DNA of 32,747 bases, from assembly GCF_021401125.1 (NCBI RefSeq), contig NZ_JACBFQ010000019.1, positions 1-32,747 on the forward strand, in the 5' to 3' direction. The position numbers and the translations under genes were made by a program. The notes below the pieces were generated by a model. It had not been told where the DNA came from. It did no database searches and was given only the letters and a program-made list of their open reading frames with translations. This document shows positions 1 to 6,877 of the stretch, one piece after another; the stretch's first letter is position 1, and each line of letters opens with the position of its first letter. This DNA is from Xanthobacter sp. NM-59 (GTDB taxonomy: Bacteria; Pseudomonadota; Alphaproteobacteria; Rhizobiales; Xanthobacteraceae).

Positions 1-119
<119 letters not shown>

Positions 120-289
120 CTAATGAACTTCACCGGTGTCGGCGAACGCCCGAGGGCGGTTGCCGCCGTTTGACCTGATGCACCCCCGTTGCCCGGGCGC
201 ACCCCTTGCACTCAGCGCATCGGCGCAGATGCGGACGTGGCTCCTTGGCAGCCCACAAAGCCTGCAACCTGTTGCCCGCATAGGAGATA

Positions 290-304
290 GCAACGAGCGT
301 GCCA
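290..304 (-). promoter_or_regulatory. Sigma-54 (-24/-12) promoter of nifH
   Basis: The minus strand reads TGGCACGCTCGTTGC, matching all fixed bases of the RpoN consensus TGGCACG-N4-TTGC, with GG and GC ten bases apart. Counting from the -24 G, transcription should start near 278, giving a leader of about 168 nucleotides before the nifH ATG. Two NifA sites lie 70-135 bases upstream, the usual enhancer range. Confidence 0.88.
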
Positions 305-372
305 GTCGCTGCCGCAGTCAAAAACTATTCAAATGTAGAGGGATAGCGCGGCGTGTCGGAGAATCCGGGGCG

Positions 373-388
373 TGTTCAGAAACCGACA
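373..388 (-). promoter_or_regulatory. NifA upstream activating sequence 1 of nifH
   Basis: A TGT-N10-ACA motif (TGTTCAGAAACCGACA on the plus strand), the NifA enhancer consensus, centred about 102 bases upstream of the predicted nifH start site. Confidence 0.82.
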
Positions 389-422
389 CAGGCCGCCAGG
401 GCCCAACATCCGCCTTTGGCAC

Positions 423-438
423 TGTTCGAAATGAAACA
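423..438 (-). promoter_or_regulatory. NifA upstream activating sequence 2 of nifH
   Basis: A second TGT-N10-ACA motif (TGTTCGAAATGAAACA), exactly 50 bases beyond the first and centred about 152 bases upstream of the predicted start site. The near-integral number of helical turns between the two sites fits two NifA dimers on the same face of the DNA (inference). Confidence 0.8.
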
Positions 439-1129
439 TGCTCGCAAAGAGGCGCGCGCACGGGGCGAGGCAGGACGTCGAGGGGACATGGACGGCCGCG
501 TCCCTTCTCACAGCGCGGGGCGCTCATTGCGGCCCCGTCCTGGGGCGTGGATGCGAGTCGCGGCGACTGCGCGGCGCTGGCTGCGGCTGCCCGGCACCAG
601 CGGAGCACAGCGCGACAGCTCCCGAATGCGGCGCTTCGGTGGCCAATGCTTTAGTGTTGAAGAAGAGCCGTGCCGCCCGCCCAACCGGAGGTGCGGTCGG
701 GGTCGGTCCGGAGGCGCAGCACCTGTGGCAGGCGCGCGCAGGCGGCGTTCGCTTCGCACCAACCTAGGGGCGACATGCTAGCGACATGAGAGCGCTTGGG
801 GCGAGAACCGATATCGCGCGAGACCCACCGCGCCTTCAGGCGGGTTGGCGCGTGCACAGTGCGGAACAGCCGGTAGGCGCTATCTGCCCCACGCGGCCTC
901 TGCGCCACATCCCCCCACCGCGCATTCGCGAACGCGGGCCGCCGGCGCGCCAGTAGGGAACGGCCCCCGCCACAAACGCCGAAACGCCTGCCCCGCACGG
1001 TCCAAGCCGGCGGCACATCGTGCAGGACCATCGGGAGGGGAGAGATTGGGGGCGCTTCCTATGGCAGGCTAGTCGCCCGCGAGCGACGCGCATTTCGGAA
1101 GTGGCTCGACCGGCGCAGGCCCGGGAGCG
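439..1129. other. Long intergenic region between sufS and nifH
   Basis: About 690 bases between the nifH control region and the hairpin after sufS. Open frames exist on both strands, but their translations are Arg/Pro/Ala-rich, match no family I recognise and lack convincing ribosome binding sites. I see no RNA gene, insertion sequence or further NifA site. A short direct repeat of GCGACATG occurs around 770-788. Treated as non-coding. Confidence 0.55.
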
Positions 1130-1153
1130 GCCGCCGGCCCATAAGCCGGCGGC
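1130..1153 (-). terminator. Hairpin after sufS, candidate terminator
   Basis: A perfect 9-bp stem (GCCGCCGGC / GCCGGCGGC) with a 6-base loop starts about 8 bases beyond the sufS stop codon. There is no T-run after it, so it may act as a weak or Rho-assisted terminator or an RNA-stabilising structure. It would separate the suf genes from nifH. Confidence 0.5.
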
Positions 1154-1160
1154 AAAGGCG

Positions 1161-2402
1161 TCAACCGAACAGGCTCTCGGCCTTCTGCAGAGCCTGGACG
1201 AACCGGTCCACTTCCTCGCGGGTGTTGTAGAGCCCGAAGGACGCCCGGCAGGTGGCGGTCACGCCGAAGCGTTCCATCAGCGGCATGGCGCAGTGGGTGC
1301 CGGCGCGCACCGCGATGCCGTCATGGTCGATCAGTGTCGCGAAATCGTGGGCATGGGCCCCCTTCATCTCGAAGGAGATGATGGCGCCCTTGTCCTTGGC
1401 GGTGCCGATGATGCGGATGGAGTTCAGCTCGCGCAGCCGCTCCATGGCGTATTTGAGCAGGTCCTGCTCATGGGCGCGGATGCGCTCCTTGCCGATGGAG
1501 TTGATGTAGTCGAGCGCCGCGCCCAGGCCCGCCGCCTCGACAATGGCGGGCGTGCCCGCCTCGAACCGGTGAGGCGGATCGCCATAGGTCACGGTGTCGA
1601 GCCGCACTTCGCGGATCATTTCGCCACCACCCATGAAGGGCGGCATGCCCTCCAGGATCTCATACTTGCCGTAGAGGGCGCCGATGCCGGTGGGCCCATA
1701 CAGCTTGTGGCCGGTGATCACGTAGAAGTCGCAGTCGATATCCTGCACGTCCACATCAAGGTGCACGGCGCCCTGCGAGCCATCGACCAGCACCGGGATG
1801 CCGTGGGCATGGGCGATGCGCGTCACTTCCTTCACCGGAACGGTGGTGCCCAGCACGTTCGACATCTGGGTGATGGCGACGATCTTGGTGCGCTCGGTGA
1901 GCAGCTTCTCGAACTCGTCGAGCAGGAAGTTGCCCTCGTCGTCCACCGGCGCCCACTTGATGACGGCGCCCTTGCTCTCCCGCAGGAAGTGCCAGGGCAC
2001 GATATTGGCGTGATGCTCCATGATGGAGATCACGATCTCGTCACCCTCATTGATGTGGGTGCGCCCATAGGTGGCCGCCACGAGGTTGATGGCCTCGGTG
2101 GCGTTGCGCGTGAAGATAATCTCCTCATTGCGCCGGGCATTGAGGAAGCGCGCCACGCGCTCGCGACCGCCCTCGTAGGCCTCCGTGGAGGCATTGGCGA
2201 GGTAATGCAGCCCGCGATGCACATTGGCATATTCGGACGTGTAGACTTGGTTCATCCGGTCCAGCACAGCCTGGGGCTTCTGGGCCGATGCGCCATTGTC
2301 GAGATAGACGAGCGGCTTGCCGTTCACCTGGATGCCGAGGATTGGAAAATCCTCGCGCACCCGCATGACGTCATAGCCGCCGTTGGTCACAGCGGGATGC
2401 AT
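1161..2402 (-). CDS. sufS: Cysteine desulfurase SufS
   Basis: PLP-dependent group II cysteine desulfurase that takes sulfur from L-cysteine as a persulfide for SufBCD cluster assembly in the cytoplasm. The PLP lysine lies in ITGHKLYGPTGIG (about residue 233) and the persulfide cysteine in RAGTHCAMPLM (about residue 371). About 413 residues, usual family length. The ATG at 2402 has GGAAG eight bases upstream; a GTG at 2411, overlapping the sufD stop, is the alternative and adds three residues. Last gene of the sufBCDS run. No SufE or SufU sulfur carrier is present in the window, although the family normally needs one, so it is presumably encoded elsewhere. A NifS role is less likely on sequence: this is clearly the SufS/CsdB type. 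Confidence 0.95.
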   Translation of the reverse strand: MHPAVTNGGYDVMRVREDFPILGIQVNGKPLVYLDNGASAQKPQAVLDRMNQVYTSEYANVHRGLHYLANASTEAYEGGRERVARFLNARRNEEIIFTRNATEAINLVAATYGRTHINEGDEIVISIMEHHANIVPWHFLRESKGAVIKWAPVDDEGNFLLDEFEKLLTERTKIVAITQMSNVLGTTVPVKEVTRIAHAHGIPVLVDGSQGAVHLDVDVQDIDCDFYVITGHKLYGPTGIGALYGKYEILEGMPPFMGGGEMIREVRLDTVTYGDPPHRFEAGTPAIVEAAGLGAALDYINSIGKERIRAHEQDLLKYAMERLRELNSIRIIGTAKDKGAIISFEMKGAHAHDFATLIDHDGIAVRAGTHCAMPLMERFGVTATCRASFGLYNTREEVDRFVQALQKAESLFG

Positions 2403-2407
2403 CGATC

Positions 2408-3745
2408 TCACTTCCGCTCGATGAGCCAGTTGCGGGTGGCGTCGGCCAGGGCGACGCGCACCCCTTCATGACCGATAGCATCAATCACCTCACCCACGAA
2501 AGCCTGGATCAGGAGCGCCTCGACCTCCTTCTCCGGAATACCGCGAGCCATCATGTAGAATTTGAGCTGCTGATCGAGCGAGCCGGTGGTGCAGCCGTGG
2601 CCGCACTGCACATCGTCGGCGAAGATCTCCAACTCCGGCTTGTTGTCGGATTCCGCCGTGTCGGACAGCAGCAGGGCCCGGCTCATCATGCGCGCATCGG
2701 TCTTCTGCGCGCCGGGGCGCACCGAGATGCGACCCTGGAAGATGTCCTGGGCGTAGCCGTCCAGCACCGCGCGGAACTGCTCGCGGCTCTGGCAATTGGG
2801 CGCGATATGCTCCACCGTCAGCATGGTGTCCGCGTGCTGCTTGTCGGCAATGAGGCTGACACCGGACAGGCTGGCGTCAATATTCTCACCCGCAAGCTGC
2901 ACCAAAAGCTGGTTGCGGATGGTCGCACCACCCACCGTGAAGTTGGCGTTGGCAAACTTGGCGCCCGCCTCCACCTGCGCCAGCAGAGTGGAGATGTGCA
3001 GGGCCTCATCACCCTCGGCGGTGATTTTCAGCCGCTCGAGATTGGCCCCCTCACCCACCACCGCTTCCAGCGCGGTGTTGACCTGGTAGGCCGCGCCCGC
3101 CGGCCCCTCGTGACTTTCCAGAACAAGCGCGGAGGCGCCCTTGCCCATCACCAGCAGCGAGCGGGTGAAGGTGGCGGTGACGCCTGCCTCGGTGGTGACG
3201 AACACCAGATGCAGGGGGCGCGACAGGCTCGCGCCTTCCGCCAAGGAGATCACCACGCCGTCGCCCATGAAGGCGGTGTTCAGCGCCAGGGCGGCATCGG
3301 TGCTGGGCACCGTCTTGCCGATCTGGGCCGCCAGCGGACTGCCCGAGCCGAGAACCTGCGCGAGGGACGCCACCGAAAGACCGGGCTCGAGATTCGCCAG
3401 GTCCGAAATATCGGGCGCGAACGTGCCATTCACCACATAGAGCCGGCGCGCGTCGATCCCCGCCAGCATCGGGCAGGCGGCGACGGCGCGGGCGAGCGCC
3501 TCGGTGCCGGGGGCGGGTGCCAGCGGCGGAGCTTCGCGCAGCAGGGCGCGCAGGTCCGTATATCGCCAGCTCTCCACGCGGCGGTGCGGCAGACCCGCTT
3601 CCGCAAACGTCTCAAACGCGGCTTCGCGCTGGGCGGCCACATCGGCGCCGCCCGGCAGGGTGGATTTCACGGAGGCGAAGGCATCGGCCAGGGCCAGCTC
3701 CGCGGCGGTTTTCATGAGGCGGACATCTGCGGCCATGGTCGTCAC
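2408..3745 (-). CDS. sufD: Fe-S cluster assembly scaffold protein SufD
   Basis: Component of the SufBC2D scaffold that builds Fe-S clusters. The C-terminal half shows the SufB/SufD beta-helix core, with the typical DDVQCGHGCTTGSLDQQ segment and an ending of QAFVGEVIDAIGHEGVR. The N-terminal part (RRVESWRYTDLR) is the SufD-type start domain. 445 residues, normal length. The likely start is the GTG at 3745, overlapping the sufC stop (GTGA); an ATG at 3736 is possible. The stop lies within a few bases of sufS, so sufC, sufD and sufS are probably translationally coupled. Confidence 0.94.
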   Translation of the reverse strand: MTTMAADVRLMKTAAELALADAFASVKSTLPGGADVAAQREAAFETFAEAGLPHRRVESWRYTDLRALLREAPPLAPAPGTEALARAVAACPMLAGIDARRLYVVNGTFAPDISDLANLEPGLSVASLAQVLGSGSPLAAQIGKTVPSTDAALALNTAFMGDGVVISLAEGASLSRPLHLVFVTTEAGVTATFTRSLLVMGKGASALVLESHEGPAGAAYQVNTALEAVVGEGANLERLKITAEGDEALHISTLLAQVEAGAKFANANFTVGGATIRNQLLVQLAGENIDASLSGVSLIADKQHADTMLTVEHIAPNCQSREQFRAVLDGYAQDIFQGRISVRPGAQKTDARMMSRALLLSDTAESDNKPELEIFADDVQCGHGCTTGSLDQQLKFYMMARGIPEKEVEALLIQAFVGEVIDAIGHEGVRVALADATRNWLIERK

Positions 3746-4503
3746 GCCGCTTCGTTCTGGTACTGGGCGTAGCCGGTGGCCTCGAGCTCCAGCGCGAGCT
3801 CCTTGCCCCCGGTGTGCACGATGCGGCCGGCGGCGAACACATGCACCACGTCCGGCACGATGTAATCGAGCAGCCGCTGGTAGTGGGTGATGACCAGCAT
3901 GGAGCGCTCCGGCGAGCGCATCAGGTTCACACCATTGGAGACCACCTTGAGCGCGTCGATGTCGAGGCCGGAATCCGCCTCATCGAGAATGCTCAGATAC
4001 GGCTCCAGCAGCATCATCTGCAGGGTTTCGTTGCGCTTCTTCTCACCGCCGGAAAAGCCCACATTCACCGGGCGCTTCAGCATGTCGGTGTCGATGCCCA
4101 GCTTTTTGCCCAACTCGCGCACCTTGCGCACCAGCTCCGGAGAGGTCAGCTCGGGCTCGCCGCGCTGCTTGCGCTGGCTGTTGGCCGCCGTGTGCAGGAA
4201 CGCCATGTTGGAGACGCCGGGGATTTCCAGCGGATACTGGAAGCACAGGAACAGGCCCTGCGCCGCGCGCTCATCGGGCGAAAGCTCCAGCAGGTTCACA
4301 CCACGGAAGATCACCTCGCCGCCCGTGACCTCATAGCCCGGCTTGCCCGACAGCACATAAGAGAGCGTGGACTTGCCCGCGCCGTTCGGCCCCATGATGG
4401 CATGGACCTCGCCCGGATTGATGGTGAGGTTCATGCCGTTGATGATCTTCCGACCGCCGGCGATCTCGGCATGAAGATCGCGGATTTCCAGCAAGGGGGT
4501 CAT
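3742..4503 (-). CDS. sufC: Fe-S cluster assembly ATPase SufC
   Basis: ABC-type ATPase of the SufBC2D complex; it powers conformational change of the scaffold and is not a transporter. It shows Walker A GPNGAGKSTLSYVLSG, the SufC-type Q-loop region CFQYPLEIPGVSN, signature FSGGEKKRNE, and Walker B with D-loop ILDEADSGLDIDALK. About 253 residues, usual length. I place the start at the ATG at 4503 because AGAGGA lies eight bases upstream; the TTG seven codons earlier would place that AGGA inside the gene. The gap to sufB is about 39 bases and the end overlaps sufD. Confidence 0.95.
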   Translation of the reverse strand: MTPLLEIRDLHAEIAGGRKIINGMNLTINPGEVHAIMGPNGAGKSTLSYVLSGKPGYEVTGGEVIFRGVNLLELSPDERAAQGLFLCFQYPLEIPGVSNMAFLHTAANSQRKQRGEPELTSPELVRKVRELGKKLGIDTDMLKRPVNVGFSGGEKKRNETLQMMLLEPYLSILDEADSGLDIDALKVVSNGVNLMRSPERSMLVITHYQRLLDYIVPDVVHVFAAGRIVHTGGKELALELEATGYAQYQNEAA

Positions 4504-4542
4504 GGCACGGATCCTCTGATTCAAGATGACGTCGACGCCGGC

Positions 4543-6027
4543 TCAGCCGACACTGCCTTCAAGGCTGATGGAGATCAGCTTCTGCGCTTCAACCGCGAAC
4601 TCCATGGGCAGCTGCTGCAGCACGTCGCGCACGAAGCCATTCACCACGAGGGCGACGGCGTCCTCCTGGGAAAGGCCGCGCTGCATGCAGTAGAACAGCA
4701 TGTCCTCGGAAATCTTGGAGGTGGTCGCCTCGTGCTCGAACTGGGCCTTGGGGTTCTTGGCCTCGATGTAGGGCACGGTGTGGGCGCCGCACTGATCGCC
4801 GATGAGCAGCGAGTCGCAATTGGTGAAGTTGCGTGCGCCCAACGCCTTCTTGTGGGCCGAAACGAGACCGCGATAGGTATTGTTGGAGCGGCCCGCAGAG
4901 ATGCCCTTGGAAATGATGCGGCTGGTCGTGTTCTTGCCCAGATGGATCATCTTGGTGCCGGAATCCACCTGCTGGCGGCCATTGGAAATGGCGATGGAGT
5001 AGAACTCGCCGGACGAGCCCTCGCCGCGCAGCACGCAGCTCGGATACTTCCAGGTGATGGCGGATCCGGTTTCCACCTGGGTCCAGGAGATCTTGGAATT
5101 CTTGCCGCGGCAATCGCCGCGCTTGGTGACAAAATTGTAGATGCCACCCTTGCCCTCGGCGTCGCCGGGGTACCAGTTCTGCACCGTCGAATATTTGATT
5201 TCCGCATCGTCGAGGACCACCAGCTCCACCACGGCGGCATGCAGCTGGTTTTCGTCGCGCTGCGGGGCGGTGCAGCCCTCCAGGTACGAAACGTAGGAGC
5301 CGGCATCGGCAATGATGAGCGTGCGCTCAAACTGCCCGGTGTTCTTCTCGTTGATGCGGAAATAGGTGGACAGCTCCATGGGGCAGCGCACACCCGGCGG
5401 AATGTAGACGAACGAACCGTCGGAGAACACCGCCGAATTGAGGGTGGCGTAGAAGTTGTCCGTGGTGGGCACAACGGAGCCGAGATACTTCTTCACCAAG
5501 TCCGGATGCTCCCGCAGGGCCTCCGAGATGGGCATGAAGATAACGCCGGCGGCCTTCAGCTCTTCCTTGAAGGTGGTCGCGACCGAGACCGAGTCGAACA
5601 CCGCGTCCACCGCGATCTTCGGCCGCTCGCCTTCGGGCACCTCGACGCCCGCCAGGATTTCCTGCTCGCGCAGGGGGATGCCGAGCTTTTCATAGGTCTT
5701 CAGGATCTCGGGATCCACCTCGTCCAGCGACTTCGGCGCCTTGAACTTCTTCGGCGCGGCATAATAGTAGAGATCCTGAAAATCGATCTGGGGAAAGTCG
5801 ACGCGCGCCCAGGTCGGCTCCGACATGTTCAGCCAGCGGCGATACGCGTCGAGGCGCCATTCCAGCATCCATTCCGGCTCTTCCTTCTTTGCCGAAATGA
5901 AGCGAATGACCTCCTCAGACAACCCCTTGGGTGCCTTCTCGGACTCGATCTGCGTCTCGAACCCGTATTTGTACTGGTCAACGTCGATGGAGCGAACCTG
6001 TTCGACTGTTTCCTGTACGGCCGCCAT
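4543..6027 (-). CDS. sufB: Fe-S cluster assembly scaffold protein SufB
   Basis: Core scaffold subunit on which SufBC2D assembles the cluster. 494 residues, typical of the long proteobacterial SufB. Conserved segments include [26 protein letters not shown], the [20 protein letters not shown] stretch, [17 protein letters not shown] and the C-terminal [17 protein letters not shown]. The ATG at 6027 follows GGAGG at good spacing. First gene of sufBCDS; the next gene upstream is fdxN, 356 bases away in the same direction. No Rrf2/IscR regulator or A-type carrier is attached, unlike many housekeeping suf operons of the class. Confidence 0.96.
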   Translation of the reverse strand: MAAVQETVEQVRSIDVDQYKYGFETQIESEKAPKGLSEEVIRFISAKKEEPEWMLEWRLDAYRRWLNMSEPTWARVDFPQIDFQDLYYYAAPKKFKAPKSLDEVDPEILKTYEKLGIPLREQEILAGVEVPEGERPKIAVDAVFDSVSVATTFKEELKAAGVIFMPISEALREHPDLVKKYLGSVVPTTDNFYATLNSAVFSDGSFVYIPPGVRCPMELSTYFRINEKNTGQFERTLIIADAGSYVSYLEGCTAPQRDENQLHAAVVELVVLDDAEIKYSTVQNWYPGDAEGKGGIYNFVTKRGDCRGKNSKISWTQVETGSAITWKYPSCVLRGEGSSGEFYSIAISNGRQQVDSGTKMIHLGKNTTSRIISKGISAGRSNNTYRGLVSAHKKALGARNFTNCDSLLIGDQCGAHTVPYIEAKNPKAQFEHEATTSKISEDMLFYCMQRGLSQEDAVALVVNGFVRDVLQQLPMEFAVEAQKLISISLEGSVG

Positions 6028-6383
6028 GTCGTCCTCCGTTCAACTTCCCAGCGTTCCGCGCACCCGAGACTGGCGCACCGTATGAGACCCGGAAACCTGC
6101 CGCATGCGCCATGAAATCAGCACGACGAAATCAGCGCGGCGGCGCTCCGGAGTTCGACCTTGAAACCAGGGATCGACAGCAAAATGTGATCGATCCCATC
6201 AGGACAAGACACACCGAGCGCGTCTTGCCCGCGTGAGCCGGGAGCAGGCCGGAGCGCGTGGCGCCACCGGACCGCCCGATCTCCGGACGACGCGCAACCA
6301 AGGGGCGCGCCGTCGACGGACGGCAGAAGAAGCGCCGCAGGCGAAACCCGGGCGCCCGCCAGCCTCGCGGCCGACCCAGGCCA
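6028..6383. other. Intergenic region between fdxN and sufB
   Basis: 356 bases with no credible gene. I found no -24/-12 element with correct GG-GC spacing and no TGT-N10-ACA site, nor a T-tailed terminator after fdxN, so sufBCDS may be read through from the NifA-dependent fdxN promoter or from an unrecognised promoter here. A TGA-N9-TCA motif, the core of iron-responsive boxes in some rhizobia, occurs at 6187-6201 and may be chance. Confidence 0.5.
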
Positions 6384-6578
6384 TCAGGCCGGAACGCAGG
6401 TGTTCTCCACCGGGCACACCGCGGCGCACTGCGGGCTGTCAAAGCTGCCCTCGCACTCGGTGCACTTCTTGGGGTCGATGATGTAGGTGTCGTTCTTCAG
6501 GCTGATGGCAGCGTTGGGGCACTCGAACTCGCAAGCGCCGCACACGGTGCATTGAGAGGTAATGATCTTGTAGGCCAT
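6384..6578 (-). CDS. fdxN: nif-associated 2[4Fe-4S] ferredoxin FdxN
   Basis: Small low-potential ferredoxin of the nif type, thought to donate electrons for nitrogen fixation or for cofactor synthesis (NifB-linked in related bacteria). 64 residues. The first cluster motif is [12 protein letters not shown] (C10, C13, C16, C20). The second is C39-X2-C42-X8-C51-X3-C55-P; the eight-residue insertion between its second and third cysteines is typical of nif/chromatium-type bacterial ferredoxins. An extra cysteine, C61, lies near the C-terminus. GGAG precedes the ATG at 6578. It has its own promoter and two NifA sites, and a terminator isolates it from nifA. In many rhizobia fdxN follows nifB; here it lies between nifA and sufB. 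Confidence 0.93.
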   Translation of the reverse strand: MAYKIITSQCTVCGACEFECPNAAISLKNDTYIIDPKKCTECEGSFDSPQCAAVCPVENTCVPA

Positions 6579-6623
6579 GGGCTAGCTCCGCTTGTGCAGA
6601 TGATGGCAGGCACCACCTCCCTT

Positions 6624-6638
6624 TCAAGCCGCGTGCCA
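6624..6638 (-). promoter_or_regulatory. Sigma-54-like promoter of fdxN
   Basis: The minus strand reads TGGCACGCGGCTTGA. It matches the RpoN consensus TGGCACG-N4-TTGC except for the last base of the -12 element (GA instead of GC). Transcription would start near 6612, about 34 nucleotides before the ATG. The -24 half is perfect, and two NifA sites stand at -90 and -109, which supports function. The altered -12 base could make the promoter weaker. Confidence 0.68.
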
Positions 6639-6693
6639 GATGGCAATTCATTGAAACAACATCAGTATTTTCCCGGAGTGGGTGATTTCGCGC

Positions 6694-6709
6694 TGTCGCG
6701 CACCCGACA
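6694..6709 (-). promoter_or_regulatory. NifA upstream activating sequence 1 of fdxN
   Basis: TGTCGCGCACCCGACA fits TGT-N10-ACA, centred about 90 bases upstream of the predicted fdxN start site. Confidence 0.78.
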
Positions 6710-6712
6710 CCG

Positions 6713-6728
6713 TGTCGCGAGTGCGACA
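6713..6728 (-). promoter_or_regulatory. NifA upstream activating sequence 2 of fdxN
   Basis: TGTCGCGAGTGCGACA fits TGT-N10-ACA and, with flanking bases, forms perfect GTGTCGC/GCGACAC arms around a 4-base centre. It begins 19 bases from the first site, close to two helical turns. Confidence 0.8.
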
Positions 6729-6805
6729 CCCCCACCCTCCAGCAGGGTCGGAGAATTACTGCGAATAATACGCACTTTTAAATAGAGACAACGTTGAGCT
6801 GACGC

Positions 6806-6840
6806 AAAAAAGCCGGCGCACCGATGCCGCCGGCCTTTTT
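6806..6840 (-). terminator. Intrinsic terminator after nifA
   Basis: A 7-bp GC stem (GCCGGCG / CGCCGGC) with a 9-base loop, extended by an A-run on one side and a T-run on the other. This A-stem-T layout can work in both directions. It lies about 38 bases beyond the nifA stop and isolates nifA from the fdxN promoter. Confidence 0.87.
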
Positions 6841-6877
6841 GACTTCCCCAAACACCCCGCCGGACAAGTGGCGAGGG

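Noticed and set aside
318-333. IHF site between the nifH promoter and its enhancers
   Set aside because: The AT-rich patch matches WATCAANNNNTTR poorly, with at least three mismatches.
136-1031. Several open frames on both strands between nifH and sufS (63-172 codons)
   Set aside because: They overlap one another in several frames, translate to Arg/Pro/Ala-rich sequence typical of GC-rich non-coding DNA, lack ribosome sites, and one overlaps the nifH promoter and NifA sites.
1020-2471. Long plus-strand frame opposite sufS, and similar long frames opposite sufD, sufC/sufB, nifA, ilvD and nusA
   Set aside because: They are antisense shadows of strongly conserved genes in high-GC DNA, with His/Gly/Arg-rich translations and no family match.
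6641-6654. Plus-strand TGGCAATTCATTGA as a sigma-54 promoter
   Set aside because: The GG-to-GC spacing is one base short and the -12 GC is missing; no plus-strand gene follows.
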